Shown one piece after another: positions 23,570-32,850 of a stretch of 64,000 nucleotides of DNA. The stretch covers positions 62,001 to 126,000 of the forward strand of contig CAWCYG010000006.1 in NCBI GenBank assembly GCA_963799815.1, given 5' to 3'. The position numbers were made by a program, and so were the translations under genes. Under the pieces are notes generated by a model. It saw only the letters and a list, made by a program, of their open reading frames with translations. It had not been told where the DNA came from and did no database searches. The DNA comes from JBDTSW01 sp963799815 (GTDB lineage: Bacteria > Actinomycetota > Thermoleophilia > Solirubrobacterales > 70-9). Position 1 is the stretch's first letter. Every line of letters begins with the position of its first letter.

Positions 23570-25909
23570 ATGAGCCTCGCCCGTCCGTTTTCCGCTGCGC
23601 GCCGAACCGTGGACGCGCCCCTGGAGGCCACCGAGCCGAAGCGGTCACAGGGCGCGAGCTGGGCCGCTCTCAAGCTGACCGACTTCGCCGTCGCCGCTGC
23701 TTCGTTTGGCGACGAGGAAAGCGCCATCCGCGGCGCCAACGAGCGCATCGCGCAGACCCTGGGGGCCAACGCCGCGGCCATCATCGACAACCGCGGGATC
23801 GCGGCGGCGCTGGGCTTCGGGCCCGGCGAGATCCCTCACCGGACGCTCTGTGAGCTGGTCGATACGCGTGGCTCTGAGCTCCACGTGGCCGGAGTGGGCC
23901 CCTGCCACGCGCTGGTCGAGCCGATCGACGGAGCCAAGCGGGAGGCGCTCGTCCTGGCCCGCAGAGACCGAGACTTCTCCCGGGACGAGCGGGACCTCGC
24001 CCACGGGCTCGCTGGTGTGCTGGGCCTCACGGTCAGGCTGCTTCGCTCGGCTGAGAAGGAGCGGCGGCTCCGCAAGGCGAGCGAGCTCCAGCACGAGGAG
24101 AACAACCGCCTCTTGGGCTCGCTCAAGGAGCGCAAGCAGCTGCTGGAGCGCCTGTCGAGGATCCAAGGCTCGATCGTCCGCCGCCGGGCCCTCGACGAGG
24201 TCCTCGAAGCCATCGTCGCCGGGGCGCACGAGCTGCTGGGCGACGAGACCGTGGGTCTGCGGCTCGTCGATCCCGAGGATCCTCGGACCCTGATCCTGGT
24301 CGCCTCGGCCGGGATCTCACCCGAGCTGGCGAAAAAGGAACGCCGCAGCCAGACGGGCGTGGGCGCGGGCGGCCGCGCCGCGGCGGAAAAGAAGCTCGTG
24401 GTCCTCGAGGACTACTCGGTACGCCACCGGGGGCTGCCCGCGTTCGCGGCCGACGGCATCAGGTCCGCGATGGCGGCCCCGGTGCGAGAGCGAGGCGAGG
24501 TGGTGGGCAGCCTGGTCGTCGCCACCCACGAGGACGGACGCCGCTACTCCCAGGTCGAGCGCGAGATGCTGGTCGCGTTCGCTGAGCACGCGAGCCTGGC
24601 CCTCACCGACGCGAAGCTCGTCAACGACACGCTCGAGCAGGCGCTGCACGACTCGCTGACCGGGCTCCCCAACCGCCTTCTGCTGCGCGATCGCCTCGAT
24701 CAGGCCTTGGAGCGGTCCGCGCGGCAGGCCGGCAGCGTCGCGGCGCTCTTCGTCGACCTCGACGCGTTCAAGACGGTCAACGATTCACTCGGCCACGCGG
24801 CGGGTGATGAGGTCCTCGTGGAAGCGGCGAAGCGGATCCTCACCTGCGTGCGGGCCGGCGATACGGCCGCGCGCTTCGGTGGCGACGAGTTCGTGGTGCT
24901 CTTGGAGAACGTGGATGGAGCGCAGGTGGCCGATGTTGCCGCGCGCGTCCTGGACGAGCTCGAGCGGCCCTTCGAGGTCCGCGACCGAGAGCTCATCATC
25001 GGCGCCAGCATCGGCATCGCCATGAGCGGGGCCGATGACGACGACCTGCTTCGAAACGCGGACCTGGCCCTCTACCGCGCGAAGGAGACCGGCAAGGGCC
25101 GCTCGCAGGTCTACGAGCCCAAGATGCACACGGCCGTCGTCGACCGCATGGAGCTCGAGAGCGGGCTTACCAAGGCACTGCGCACCGACGAGCTCGCGCT
25201 TCACTTTCAACCGATCGTCGAGCTCGCCACCGGGTCCCTCGCTGGGCTCGAGGCGCTCGTGCGCTGGCGCCACCCGGAGCGCGGGCTGCTCCTTCCCAAC
25301 GACTTTGTGCCAATCGCGGAGGACGGCCGGCTCATGGTGCCCCTCGGCCGCTGGGTGCTGCGAAAGGCCTGCGAAGAGATGACCAGGTGGGGCGGTCCGC
25401 CCACCGCGGGCCTGAGCGTGAACGTCTCGACAGCACAGCTCCACGACACCAACCTGCGTGACGATGTCGCCGCCGCGCTCGACCAAAGTGGCCTGGATCC
25501 GCAACGGCTCGTGCTGGAGCTGACCGAGACCGCCTTCATGACCGACATCGCCGCGGCTGGCGATCGCCTCACGCAGCTGAAGGAGCTCGGCATCCGCATC
25601 GCGATCGACGACTTCGGCACGGGCAACGCATCGCTTCAGCACCTGGCGCAGTTTCCGATCGACATCCTCAAGATCGACCGCTCCTTCGTCGCCCAGGTCG
25701 GGGCCCAGGGCACGGGCGAGGCGATCGCCCGGTCGATCATCGATCTCGGCGAGAACCTCGATCTCGTCGTCGTGGCCGAAGGCATCGAGACGGCCGATCA
25801 GCAGCGGAGCCTGACCGAGATGGGCTGTGTCTTCGGCCAGGGCTTTCACCTGGCCCGCCCGGTCCGGATCGACGATCTGGACCGGGACATCGCCAACTCA
25901 GGGGCGTAG
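23570..25909 (+). CDS. GAF-GGDEF-EAL cyclic-di-GMP turnover protein
   Basis: 779 residues. Order: GAF-like sensor (about 30-160), coiled coil (about 165-205), second GAF (about 210-345), GGDEF (about 350-515; motif RFGGDEFVV near 437-441) and EAL (about 530-770; LEALVRWRHP near 560, LELTETAFM, DDFGTGNASL near 680, VVAEGIET). Both catalytic motifs look intact, so it may make and degrade c-di-GMP, with GAF domains setting the balance. No membrane segment is seen. Sigma-28-like promoters link it to motility- or development-type regulons. No flagellar gene is in the window. Confidence 0.94.
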   Translation: MSLARPFSAARRTVDAPLEATEPKRSQGASWAALKLTDFAVAAASFGDEESAIRGANERIAQTLGANAAAIIDNRGIAAALGFGPGEIPHRTLCELVDTRGSELHVAGVGPCHALVEPIDGAKREALVLARRDRDFSRDERDLAHGLAGVLGLTVRLLRSAEKERRLRKASELQHEENNRLLGSLKERKQLLERLSRIQGSIVRRRALDEVLEAIVAGAHELLGDETVGLRLVDPEDPRTLILVASAGISPELAKKERRSQTGVGAGGRAAAEKKLVVLEDYSVRHRGLPAFAADGIRSAMAAPVRERGEVVGSLVVATHEDGRRYSQVEREMLVAFAEHASLALTDAKLVNDTLEQALHDSLTGLPNRLLLRDRLDQALERSARQAGSVAALFVDLDAFKTVNDSLGHAAGDEVLVEAAKRILTCVRAGDTAARFGGDEFVVLLENVDGAQVADVAARVLDELERPFEVRDRELIIGASIGIAMSGADDDDLLRNADLALYRAKETGKGRSQVYEPKMHTAVVDRMELESGLTKALRTDELALHFQPIVELATGSLAGLEALVRWRHPERGLLLPNDFVPIAEDGRLMVPLGRWVLRKACEEMTRWGGPPTAGLSVNVSTAQLHDTNLRDDVAAALDQSGLDPQRLVLELTETAFMTDIAAAGDRLTQLKELGIRIAIDDFGTGNASLQHLAQFPIDILKIDRSFVAQVGAQGTGEAIARSIIDLGENLDLVVVAEGIETADQQRSLTEMGCVFGQGFHLARPVRIDDLDRDIANSGA

Positions 25910-25919
25910 TACGACCATC

Positions 25920-25925
25920 TAGATT
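25920..25925 (+). promoter_or_regulatory. -10 element of the acyl-CoA dehydrogenase gene (leaderless)
   Basis: TAGATT ends 8 nt before the GTG at 25934; no Shine-Dalgarno lies between, suggesting a leaderless transcript. Confidence 0.5.
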
Positions 25926-25933
25926 CCCTCGCC

Positions 25934-27079
25934 GTGAACCTCGAGCTGAGCGATGAACAGCGCCTCCTGCGCGACACCGTGCGCGACTTCGCTCGCGACG
26001 AGGTGGCGCCCGTCGCCGCAGAGCTCGATCGCACCAAGGCCTTCCCCTATGAGATCGTCGGCAAGCTCGCGGAGCTCGGGCTCATGGGAATTCCATTCCC
26101 CGAGGAATACGGTGGCGGCGGGGCCGACACGCTCTCCTACACGGTCGCCGTCGAGGAGCTCGCGCGGGTCGATTCATCGGTCGCGATCACGCTGGCCGCG
26201 CACACCTCGCTCGGCACGATGCCCATCTACCTGTGGGGGAGCGACGAGCAGAAATCGCAGTGGCTGCCCGAGCTCTGCTCCGGACGCCGGCTCGCCGCCT
26301 TCGGGCTGACCGAGCCCGAGGCGGGCTCTGACGCCGGCGCCACCCGCACGACGGCAGAGCTCTCCGACGGGGAGTGGGTGATCAACGGGGCCAAGCAGTT
26401 CATCACCAACGCGGGAACGGACATCACCGCCTGCGTCACGATCACGGCGGTCACCGATCGCGCCGGCGACCAGACGGAGATCTCGAACCTGATCGTCCCG
26501 AACGGCACCCCGGGCTACTCGCAGGGGGAGCCCTACCGGAAGATGGGCTGGAACGCATCGGATACGCGGCCGCTCTCCTTCGAGGACTGCCGTGTCCCAG
26601 AGAGCGCCCTGCTCGGACGCCGTGGCGAGGGCTTGAAGCAGTTCCTCCACATCCTCGACGGCGGGCGCATCGGTGTCTCGGCGATGGGAGTGGGCCTGGC
26701 GCAGGGTGCGCTCGATGAGGCGCTCGCCTACGCGAAGGAACGTCGCGCCTTCGGCCAGCCGATCTCGAGCTTCCAAACGATCCAGGCGAAGATCGCGGAC
26801 ATCTCTGCGCAGATCGAGGCCGCGCGCCTGCTCACCTACCGCGCGGCGCTGCTGAAGGACGGGGGGGAATCATTCACCTTGACCGCGGCGCAGGCCAAGC
26901 TGATCACCGGACGGCTCGCGGTTCGCGCCGCGGAGGAGGCGGTGCAGATCCACGGCGGCTATGGATACATCGAGGAGTACCCCGTCTGCCGCTTCTATCG
27001 AGACGCCAAGGTCCTCACGATCGGGGAGGGCACCGACGAGGTTCAGGAGATGGTCATCGCGCGTCAGCTCGGCGCCTGA
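25934..27079 (+). CDS. Acyl-CoA dehydrogenase
   Basis: 381-residue FAD enzyme that makes the alpha-beta double bond in acyl-CoA and donates electrons to ETF. Conserved segments: AFGLTEPEAGSDAGATRTTA (about 119-138), FITNAG, FEDCRVPESALLG, ERRAFGQPISSFQ and QIHGGYGYIEEYPVCRFYRDAKV; the catalytic Glu is in TIGEGTDEVQ (about 365). It fits the short-chain/isovaleryl group. The GTG start follows a -10 at leaderless distance. With thiolase, ETF and ETF-QO in the window it forms a complete route from acyl-CoA to quinone. Confidence 0.94.
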   Translation: MNLELSDEQRLLRDTVRDFARDEVAPVAAELDRTKAFPYEIVGKLAELGLMGIPFPEEYGGGGADTLSYTVAVEELARVDSSVAITLAAHTSLGTMPIYLWGSDEQKSQWLPELCSGRRLAAFGLTEPEAGSDAGATRTTAELSDGEWVINGAKQFITNAGTDITACVTITAVTDRAGDQTEISNLIVPNGTPGYSQGEPYRKMGWNASDTRPLSFEDCRVPESALLGRRGEGLKQFLHILDGGRIGVSAMGVGLAQGALDEALAYAKERRAFGQPISSFQTIQAKIADISAQIEAARLLTYRAALLKDGGESFTLTAAQAKLITGRLAVRAAEEAVQIHGGYGYIEEYPVCRFYRDAKVLTIGEGTDEVQEMVIARQLGA

Positions 27080-27196
27080 ACTTCGCCTAGTTTGCGGCTT
27101 TGCCATGCGGTTAGGAAGACTGTGACGATGGTGACGTCCTACGCCGCGCTTAGAGTGGATTTCGTCACTGCCTCCCCGTATGAGAAGGGATCTCGC

Positions 27197-27403
27197 ATGG
27201 CATCTCCGGAGGAGTTTGGGTTGGGTCGCAGGCGCAGGCCGTCACGCTTGGCGCTGCAGCTAACCGACGCTTTCGCGGTGTTCGACGAGTGGACTGAGGT
27301 CAAGGTGGTTCGCAACGAGTTCGGGGGTCGCGACAAGGTGATCGCGCACATCCGCCCCCGCGGCTCCGGGCCCGAGCCCTACGATTGGTCCCAGGCCGCT
27401 TAG
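27197..27403 (+). CDS. Small hypothetical protein
   Basis: 68 residues from the ATG at 27197 (MASPEEFGLGRRRRPSRLAL), with a GAAGGGA Shine-Dalgarno-like run about 8 nt upstream. A possible promoter (TAGAGT at 27151-27156) lies in the gap after the acyl-CoA dehydrogenase. The middle, TEVKVVRNEFGGRDKVIAHI, looks like a beta-rich strand pair; no family is recognised. Codon use matches neighbours. It overlaps the convergent meaB stop by 4 nt. Probably real, function unknown. Confidence 0.6.
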   Translation: MASPEEFGLGRRRRPSRLALQLTDAFAVFDEWTEVKVVRNEFGGRDKVIAHIRPRGSGPEPYDWSQAA

Positions 27404-28365
27404 CGCTCCCCCAGCCGCTCGAGCAGCCTCCGCGCCGCCGTTGCCGGATCGGTTTCGCGTCGCACGACGCTGTCGAGGAGGTTCGCCCACTCCGGGTCGG
27501 CCTGCGCCGTGCGCTCGAGATCCGCGCGCATCCGCCACGCCGCGATCCCGATCACCTCGGCCCGCAGGTTCCGCGCTCGCCGCTCGGAAAGGGTGCCCTC
27601 CTCCTCGATGTGGGCGCGATGAGCGTCGATCGTTTCGCGCAGCTTCGTGATCCCCTCGCCCGTGGTCGCCTCCGTCTTCACGACCGGCACCCGCCAAGAG
27701 CGCTCGGGCCCGAGCGCGAGTACCGCCCGTACCTCCCTCACCATCGTGTCAGCGAGCGGGTGGTCGCACTTGTTGACCACGATCACGTCTGGGATCTCCA
27801 TCACCCCGGCTTTCAGCGCCTGGATCGAGTCTCCGGAGCCGGGCATCAACGCGAGCACGATCGTGTCCGCGTGGTCGACCACGTCGATCTCGCCCTGCCC
27901 CACCCCCACCGTCTCGAGCAGAACGTAGTCCTTGCCCGATGCGTCCATCAGCAGGGCGGTCTGCAACGCGGCCTCTGCGAGCCCGCCGAGCGAGCCCCGC
28001 GTCGCCATCGAGCGGATGAAGACGCCCGGGTCGAGGAAGTGGTCGGCAAGCCTGATGCGATCGCCCAGGACCGCCCCGCGGGTAAAGGGGCTCGAGGGAT
28101 CGATCGAGAGCACGCCGATCTCGTGCTCAGCCTCGCGGAGCTGCTTGGTGAGCGCCCCGATCAGCGTGCTCTTGCCCACCCCCGGAGGGCCGGTGAGACC
28201 CACGATCCGCGCCTTGCCGGTTCTTGGAAAGAGCTCGGCCACGAGCTCGTCGCCAGCGGCTTCGCGGTTCTCGACCAGAGTGATGGCGCGTGCCAATGCT
28301 CTGTTCTCGCCCGCCGCGAGGCGCTCGGCGAGCGGCGCTTCGTCGCCCTTCGTCTCATCGGCCAT
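27400..28365 (-). CDS. meaB: MeaB-type GTPase chaperone of B12-dependent mutase
   Basis: 321 residues from the ATG at 28365. P-loop GLTGPPGVGKSTLIGAL, then SIDPSSPFTRGAVLGDRIRL and the switch region ETVGVGQGEIDVV, with NKCD as the guanine motif. This is the ArgK/MeaB family that gates cobalamin loading and protects acyl-CoA mutases, here presumably the split mutase at 16-19 kb. I prefer Met12 of the longer frame because a TAGACT -10 lies 10 nt upstream. Divergent from the hexapeptide transferase gene with a 59-bp gap. Confidence 0.93.
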   Translation of the reverse strand: MADETKGDEAPLAERLAAGENRALARAITLVENREAAGDELVAELFPRTGKARIVGLTGPPGVGKSTLIGALTKQLREAEHEIGVLSIDPSSPFTRGAVLGDRIRLADHFLDPGVFIRSMATRGSLGGLAEAALQTALLMDASGKDYVLLETVGVGQGEIDVVDHADTIVLALMPGSGDSIQALKAGVMEIPDVIVVNKCDHPLADTMVREVRAVLALGPERSWRVPVVKTEATTGEGITKLRETIDAHRAHIEEEGTLSERRARNLRAEVIGIAAWRMRADLERTAQADPEWANLLDSVVRRETDPATAARRLLERLGER

Positions 28366-28375
28366 GCGGCGCGTG

Positions 28376-28414
28376 AGTCTAGGGGGGCGCTCGGGCACGA
28401 CCGCCCTCTAGAGT
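28376..28414. promoter_or_regulatory. Divergent -10 pair for meaB and the hexapeptide transferase gene
   Basis: Minus-strand TAGACT (28381-28376) lies 10 nt before the meaB ATG; plus-strand TAGAGT (28409-28414) lies 10 nt before the GTG at 28425. Near-leaderless transcripts on both sides. Confidence 0.5.
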
Positions 28415-28424
28415 CCGCCCGCCG

Positions 28425-29057
28425 GTGATCCGCTCGCTTCGCTTCTTCGCCGCCAACGGCATGCTGAACCCGCGCTACGCGCGCCTCCTGTGGCGCTATG
28501 CGTGGCGCCGCTTCCTGACCCCGGCCGGCTGGCGCTGGCAGACCGACGGCCCGGTGTTCTTCGGCAAGGGCCTACAGATCCAGATCGGCAAGACGGGAAG
28601 CCTTCGCTTCGGCCGCTTCTCCTGGATCGGCGACGGCACCAAGATCCGCTGTCACGAGGGCGAGGTCGAGATCGGACCCAAGACCGTGCTCGGCCAGGAG
28701 TGCACGATCTCCGCTTTCAAGCACGTCCGGATCGGGGAGCAATGCGTCGTCGCCGACCGCGCCATGTTCATCGACTTCGACCACGGCGTCACAGAGGTCG
28801 AGCGCCCGATCCGCCTTCAGGGCATCTACAAGGAACCGGTCCGCGTGGGAGCCAACTGCTGGATCGGCTACGGCGCCTGCGTGTTGCGCGGGGTCAACGT
28901 GGGCGACAACTCGATCCTGGGCACCTACGCCGTGGTGACGAAGGACGTCCCGGCGAACGCCGTGGCGGTCGGAGTGCCGGCGAAGGTGATCAGGACGCGC
29001 GAGGAGCCGAAGGAGCTTCGCTGGGCTGATCCGGTTGAGCCGGCGGAGGGGGAGTGA
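28425..29057 (+). CDS. Left-handed beta-helix (hexapeptide) acyltransferase
   Basis: 210 residues with repeated hexapeptide units (KTGSLRFGRFSWIGDGTKI, GEVEIGPKTVLGQECTIS, HVRIGEQCVVADRAM, VRVGANCWIGYGACVLRGV and so on) and the closing GVPAKVIR of LbH acetyltransferases of the maltose/xenobiotic O-acetyltransferase group. The likely catalytic His is in DFDHGV. The acceptor is unknown, perhaps a cell-surface sugar. GTG start. The last 68 nt overlap the C-terminal end of the convergent AI-2E family gene. Confidence 0.87.
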   Translation: MIRSLRFFAANGMLNPRYARLLWRYAWRRFLTPAGWRWQTDGPVFFGKGLQIQIGKTGSLRFGRFSWIGDGTKIRCHEGEVEIGPKTVLGQECTISAFKHVRIGEQCVVADRAMFIDFDHGVTEVERPIRLQGIYKEPVRVGANCWIGYGACVLRGVNVGDNSILGTYAVVTKDVPANAVAVGVPAKVIRTREEPKELRWADPVEPAEGE

Positions 29058-30153
29058 TCACGACCGCGCCGCCGGCCGCCGGCGTTTCGGTCGCTGCTGG
29101 CGTCACCGCTCCTCCCGCGGCCACCTGCACGCCTTTGTCTTCCTCCATCGGCTGCACGTAGATCTCGTCGACCAGGATCACCATCATCGAGAGAATCGGG
29201 ACCGCGACGAAGAGGCCGATGAAGCCGAAGAGCTGACCGATCACCACGACGCCGATCGCCACCAGCGCCGGGTGTAGGCGTACGCGGTTTGCCATTACGA
29301 GCGGAATGGTGAGGTTGCCCTCGATCTGCTGGATCAGGATGTAGATGCCGAGCGTGAGCAGCGCCTTCTCCGGCGAGTCTGCGAGCGCGAAGAGCACCGG
29401 GGGGATGGCGCCGAGGATGGCCCCGAAGTATGGGATGACGACGAGAATCGCCGAGACGAGAGCGAAGAAGATCGCGAGGTCGACACCGATCAGCTCCAGC
29501 CCGAGGTAGAGCAGGACGAAGGTGATGAGCATGTCGATGAGGACGCCCTCCATCCAGCCCACCCACGACTGGCGCAGACGCTTCATCACGTCCCGTGCCC
29601 ACTCGCGACGGGTGGGCGGGAATAGAGCGGTGACTCCATCGAGCAGGGGTTGTGGCCTCACGGCCATGAAGAAGGCCGTGATGAGAATCAGGGCGATGCC
29701 GGCGAGGACTCCGGCGACGCCGATCCCGATCGAGGCCAGCGGGCCGATGAACTGGCTCGGGTCGCTCGTGTACTGCTCGAGGAAGTTCTGCGCGTCCTGG
29801 CCCCAGTTCGAGTCGGAGGCGTCGTCGAGCTCCGCGCGCAGATCGTCGATCGTTCCAGGGACCTGTTCCACGAACTCGTCGGCCTGATCAACGAACGGCG
29901 GGATCACGATCGCGAGCGTTCCGGCGATGACGCCGAACCCGATCATCAGAGCGACGAAGGCGCCCAGCGCGCGCGGCACGCGGTAGCGCTCCAGGCGATC
30001 AGCCGTCGCCGCAAGCGGGATCGCGACCAGCACGGTCATCAGCACGGCGATCATCAGCGTTGCCAGCTGCCGGAAGACAAGGCCGAAGACGATCAGCGCG
30101 GCCGCGAGCAGCACCGCACGGGTAAGCGGATTTAGGTGTTTGGCCTCAGGCAT
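28990..30153 (-). CDS. AI-2E family (TqsA/PerM-like) membrane transporter
   Basis: 387 residues, about eight membrane helices. Family features: an N-terminal helix pair, a large soluble loop (PPFVDQADEFVEQVPGTIDD and following, about 86-135) and C-terminal helices ALVSAILVVIPYFGAILGAIPPV, IQQIEGNLTIPLVMANRVRLHPALVAIGV split over 225-315. Substrates in this family vary (AI-2, Na+/H+, others). The C-terminal about 45 residues are Ala/Pro-rich and probably disordered, and this tail is the part that overlaps the convergent acyltransferase gene. Confidence 0.9.
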   Translation of the reverse strand: MPEAKHLNPLTRAVLLAAALIVFGLVFRQLATLMIAVLMTVLVAIPLAATADRLERYRVPRALGAFVALMIGFGVIAGTLAIVIPPFVDQADEFVEQVPGTIDDLRAELDDASDSNWGQDAQNFLEQYTSDPSQFIGPLASIGIGVAGVLAGIALILITAFFMAVRPQPLLDGVTALFPPTRREWARDVMKRLRQSWVGWMEGVLIDMLITFVLLYLGLELIGVDLAIFFALVSAILVVIPYFGAILGAIPPVLFALADSPEKALLTLGIYILIQQIEGNLTIPLVMANRVRLHPALVAIGVVVIGQLFGFIGLFVAVPILSMMVILVDEIYVQPMEEDKGVQVAAGGAVTPAATETPAAGGAVVITPPPPAQPDQPSEAPSAPRAS

Positions 30154-30227
30154 CCGGCTGCCGAGTCTCCCTTACCGGTTCAAGCTACCCGGCGGCGAGG
30201 CGGCGAACCTCGCGGGTGCCGCCTGGC

Positions 30228-31417
30228 CTAGGTGCTGCGAACGGGCGCGAGCTCGCCGTAGAGCTCGACGGTTGACTCGGCGACATCGGCCCAGTCGAAT
30301 GAGCGGATGTGCTGCAGGCCCTCGGCAACCAGTCGCTCTCCCAGCTCACGATCCCCAAGTACCCTCGTCGCGACCTCCGCCAGGCCCTCCGGGTCCCGTG
30401 CGGGGAAGCGCAATCCGGCGCGCTCGGCGGGAACCACCTCGCGCAGGCCGCCCGTATCGGCCACGATGCAGGGGCAACCCGACGCCATGGCCTCGAGCGC
30501 GACGAGCCCGAACGGCTCGTAGATCGAGGGCACCACGCACACGTCGGCAATCCGGTAGAGCGAATGGAGGACGTCGTCGCCGATCCAGCCGAGGAACGTG
30601 CCGTGATCCGTGAGGCCCAGCTCGGCGGCCTGGTGGCGAAGCTCCGCCTCGTGGGTGCCCGAGCCCGCGACCAGAAAGCGCGTCCCCGGAAGGCGCTCGA
30701 GCACGCGGGGCATCGCCTCAAGGGCGAGTTGGAAGCCCTTCTCGTAGACGAGCCGGCCGATCAGCAGGACGAGCCGCTCGTTCGGTTGCGCGAACTCGCT
30801 TCGTAGGCGCTGGAGCTCGGCGCCCGTCTGCGGCTGTAGGTCGTCGGGGTCGATGCCGTTGGGAATCACCGAGATCCGGTCCTCTGGCACCCCGAAGACA
30901 TCCGCGATCTGCTCGCGCATGTAGAAGGAGCACGCGATCACCCGGTCGGCCCGATTCGTGATCCACCGCTCGACGCCGTGGATGTGGCTCTGCGGGTGCT
31001 TGTCGACCCAGCCCTGGTGGCGCCCGTGCTCGGTGGCGTGGATCGTCGCCACGAGCGGTGCGTCGAAGCGGCGCGCGAGGTGGTCGCACGCCGGGGCCAC
31101 CAGCCAGTCGTGTCCGTGGACGAGATCGAAGTCGAAGCTGTCGCCAAGCTCGACCCCCGCGGCGAGCATGTCGGCGTTCATCCGCTCGACCCAGGCGACG
31201 AATTCGCCCAGGTCGGTCGGGCGCTTGGGCTCGATCACGCGGTGGACGTAGACGCCTCCCACCAGCTCGTCCAAGGGTGACTCCTCTCCCCCCGCGTCAA
31301 CACATGCACCTGCACGTCGCGTTCGGAGAGCGCCTCGGAGAGCTTTCCCACGTGACGTGCCAGCCCGCCCTCGATCAGAGGCGGATACTCCCAGGAGAGG
31401 ATCAGGACTCGGCTCAT
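30228..31417 (-). pseudogene. GT4 alpha-glucosyltransferase (Rv3032-like), frameshifted in a G6 tract
   Basis: The N-terminus (MSRVLILSWEYPPLIEGGLA, from ATG 31417) and the remainder (LVGGVYVHRVIEPKRPTDLG to 30228) are in different frames. They join at a run of six G (minus strand; plus 31288-31293). Seven G would restore HVLTRGGEESPLDEL. The rest is intact: DLVHGHDWL, CSFYMREQ, IPNGIDPDD, and the catalytic E-x7-E in EPFGLVALE. Full length would be about 397 residues, as in retaining GT4 enzymes that extend alpha-1,4-glucans. It follows GH57 and MTase genes in Rv3030-3032 order. Either a sequencing error or a real slippage mutation. Confidence 0.88.
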
Positions 31418-31425
31418 CGTTGGGG

Positions 31426-32850
31426 CTACGGCTCTACGAGTGGCGCGACGCTCAGATCGGGCGCAAGGTTTCGCAGCCGTGGCTCGGTGGCTTCGCGAGA
31501 GTCTATGACCTCGAGCAGGGTCCGAGCGTGGGCGGTGGCGCGCTGGAAGGGATAGTCGCCGGCCTGCCGCCGGGAGTCCAGAAAAGCCCAGTCGCTCGCC
31601 TGGACCGCGAGCAGCTCACGCGCGGCGCGTTCGGCTTGGTCGGCGCGTAGGCGGCGGCGGCTGAGCTCGCCCACGAGCCGCAGCTCCAGCCGGCGCGCGG
31701 CCCAGGTGAGATCGGCCACCGACGGCGAGTCCCAGGTCCGCAGGTCCTTTTCCGCGCCCCAGCTGGAGCTCGCGAGCGGCCGGACCTGCGGCTCGTGGCG
31801 CTCCCTTGCCTGGCTCAAGGTCAAAAGCTCGATCCCGGCCCCGGGTGCGGTACGGATGACCTCCTCGAGCCACGTGGGTCCCTCCCACCACCAATGGCCG
31901 AGCAGCTCGGTGTCGATCGCAAAGACCAGGAGCCCCGAGTTCCCGTGCGCAGCGCGAAAGCGCCGCAACCGATCAGCGACGCCGCGGGTGAACTCCCCGG
32001 CCTGGGCGCGAGCTCGCTCGGTGGCCTTGTGGGCGCCGTAGGCGTCGCCGCCGATCGACCATGGCCGCATACCGCGCCATGTCTTGCGATGGAAGTCGGC
32101 GTGGGACGGATCCGAGGGATAGCCGTCGAGCGACCAAAGCCAGCTGATCGCCTCCCAGTCGAGGGTGAAGGCGGTGGGCCCCGAAGCGGTCGCTACCGGG
32201 GCGAGGGCCGCCAGGTTCTCCTCGTGGGCGCTCTGGTCGGCGCAGAAGTATGAGATGGAACGCTCGGCGAGCACGCGCTCGATACCCGGGGCGTACGCGC
32301 ACTCCGGCAGCCAAAAGCCGGCCGGCTCGCCAAAGCGGCGCCGGTGAGAGCGAAGCCCGGCATCGATCTGCAGTCGCCTGCCCGGGGTGGTGGCCACCAG
32401 GGGCAGGACCGCGTGCGTGGCGGCCGACGCCATGAGCTCGACCCTGCCCATGCGCGCGGGTTCGCGAAAGAGGCCGAGCAGATCGCCGTCGAGCGCCTTG
32501 AGGCGCTCGAGCGCGTGCGCGTAGCGCTCGGCTTCGGCAAGGCAAGCAGCGCGCAGCTCCGGGTCCGAGTCCTGGGCGTCGGCCTCCGCAGAGCCCACCC
32601 TGAATTCACCGACGAAGCGCTCCAGGCGTTCCGCGACTCCCGCAGCTTCGAGCTGATCAGCCAGTACGGGCGTGACCGCCACTGTCACGTTCTCGGCGAG
32701 ATCCAGAACCGGCAGGTAGGAGCGGCAGACGGCATCGAAGAGCCACTCCTCCCCGAAGGGATAGGTGCCGAAGCCCTCCACGTAGGGCATGTGGCTGTGG
32801 AGGACGATCGCGAGGGAGCCGGCCTCGCCGGGCTTGCTCACGTCCGGCAT
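31426..32850 (-). CDS. GH57 1,4-alpha-glucan branching enzyme (Rv3031-like, DUF1957 C-terminus)
   Basis: 474 residues from the ATG at 32850. GH57 motifs: VLHSHMPYV (16-24), catalytic nucleophile Glu183 in GFWLPECAYAPG, and acid/base Asp313 in FAIDTELLGHWWWEG. The C-terminal helical part (SPSVADLTWAARRLELRLVG and on) is the DUF1957 type of branching enzymes. It creates alpha-1,6 branches in cytosolic glucans. The start overlaps the upstream methyltransferase by 13 nt, and the GT4 gene follows after 8 nt. The longer open frame upstream is antisense noise. Confidence 0.92.
   Translation of the reverse strand: MPDVSKPGEAGSLAIVLHSHMPYVEGFGTYPFGEEWLFDAVCRSYLPVLDLAENVTVAVTPVLADQLEAAGVAERLERFVGEFRVGSAEADAQDSDPELRAACLAEAERYAHALERLKALDGDLLGLFREPARMGRVELMASAATHAVLPLVATTPGRRLQIDAGLRSHRRRFGEPAGFWLPECAYAPGIERVLAERSISYFCADQSAHEENLAALAPVATASGPTAFTLDWEAISWLWSLDGYPSDPSHADFHRKTWRGMRPWSIGGDAYGAHKATERARAQAGEFTRGVADRLRRFRAAHGNSGLLVFAIDTELLGHWWWEGPTWLEEVIRTAPGAGIELLTLSQARERHEPQVRPLASSSWGAEKDLRTWDSPSVADLTWAARRLELRLVGELSRRRLRADQAERAARELLAVQASDWAFLDSRRQAGDYPFQRATAHARTLLEVIDSREATEPRLRNLAPDLSVAPLVEP

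Noticed and set aside
27092..27196. Longer start for the small protein before meaB
   Set aside because: The added 35 residues lack a ribosome binding site and overlap the likely promoter; ATG 27197 has a Shine-Dalgarno-like run.
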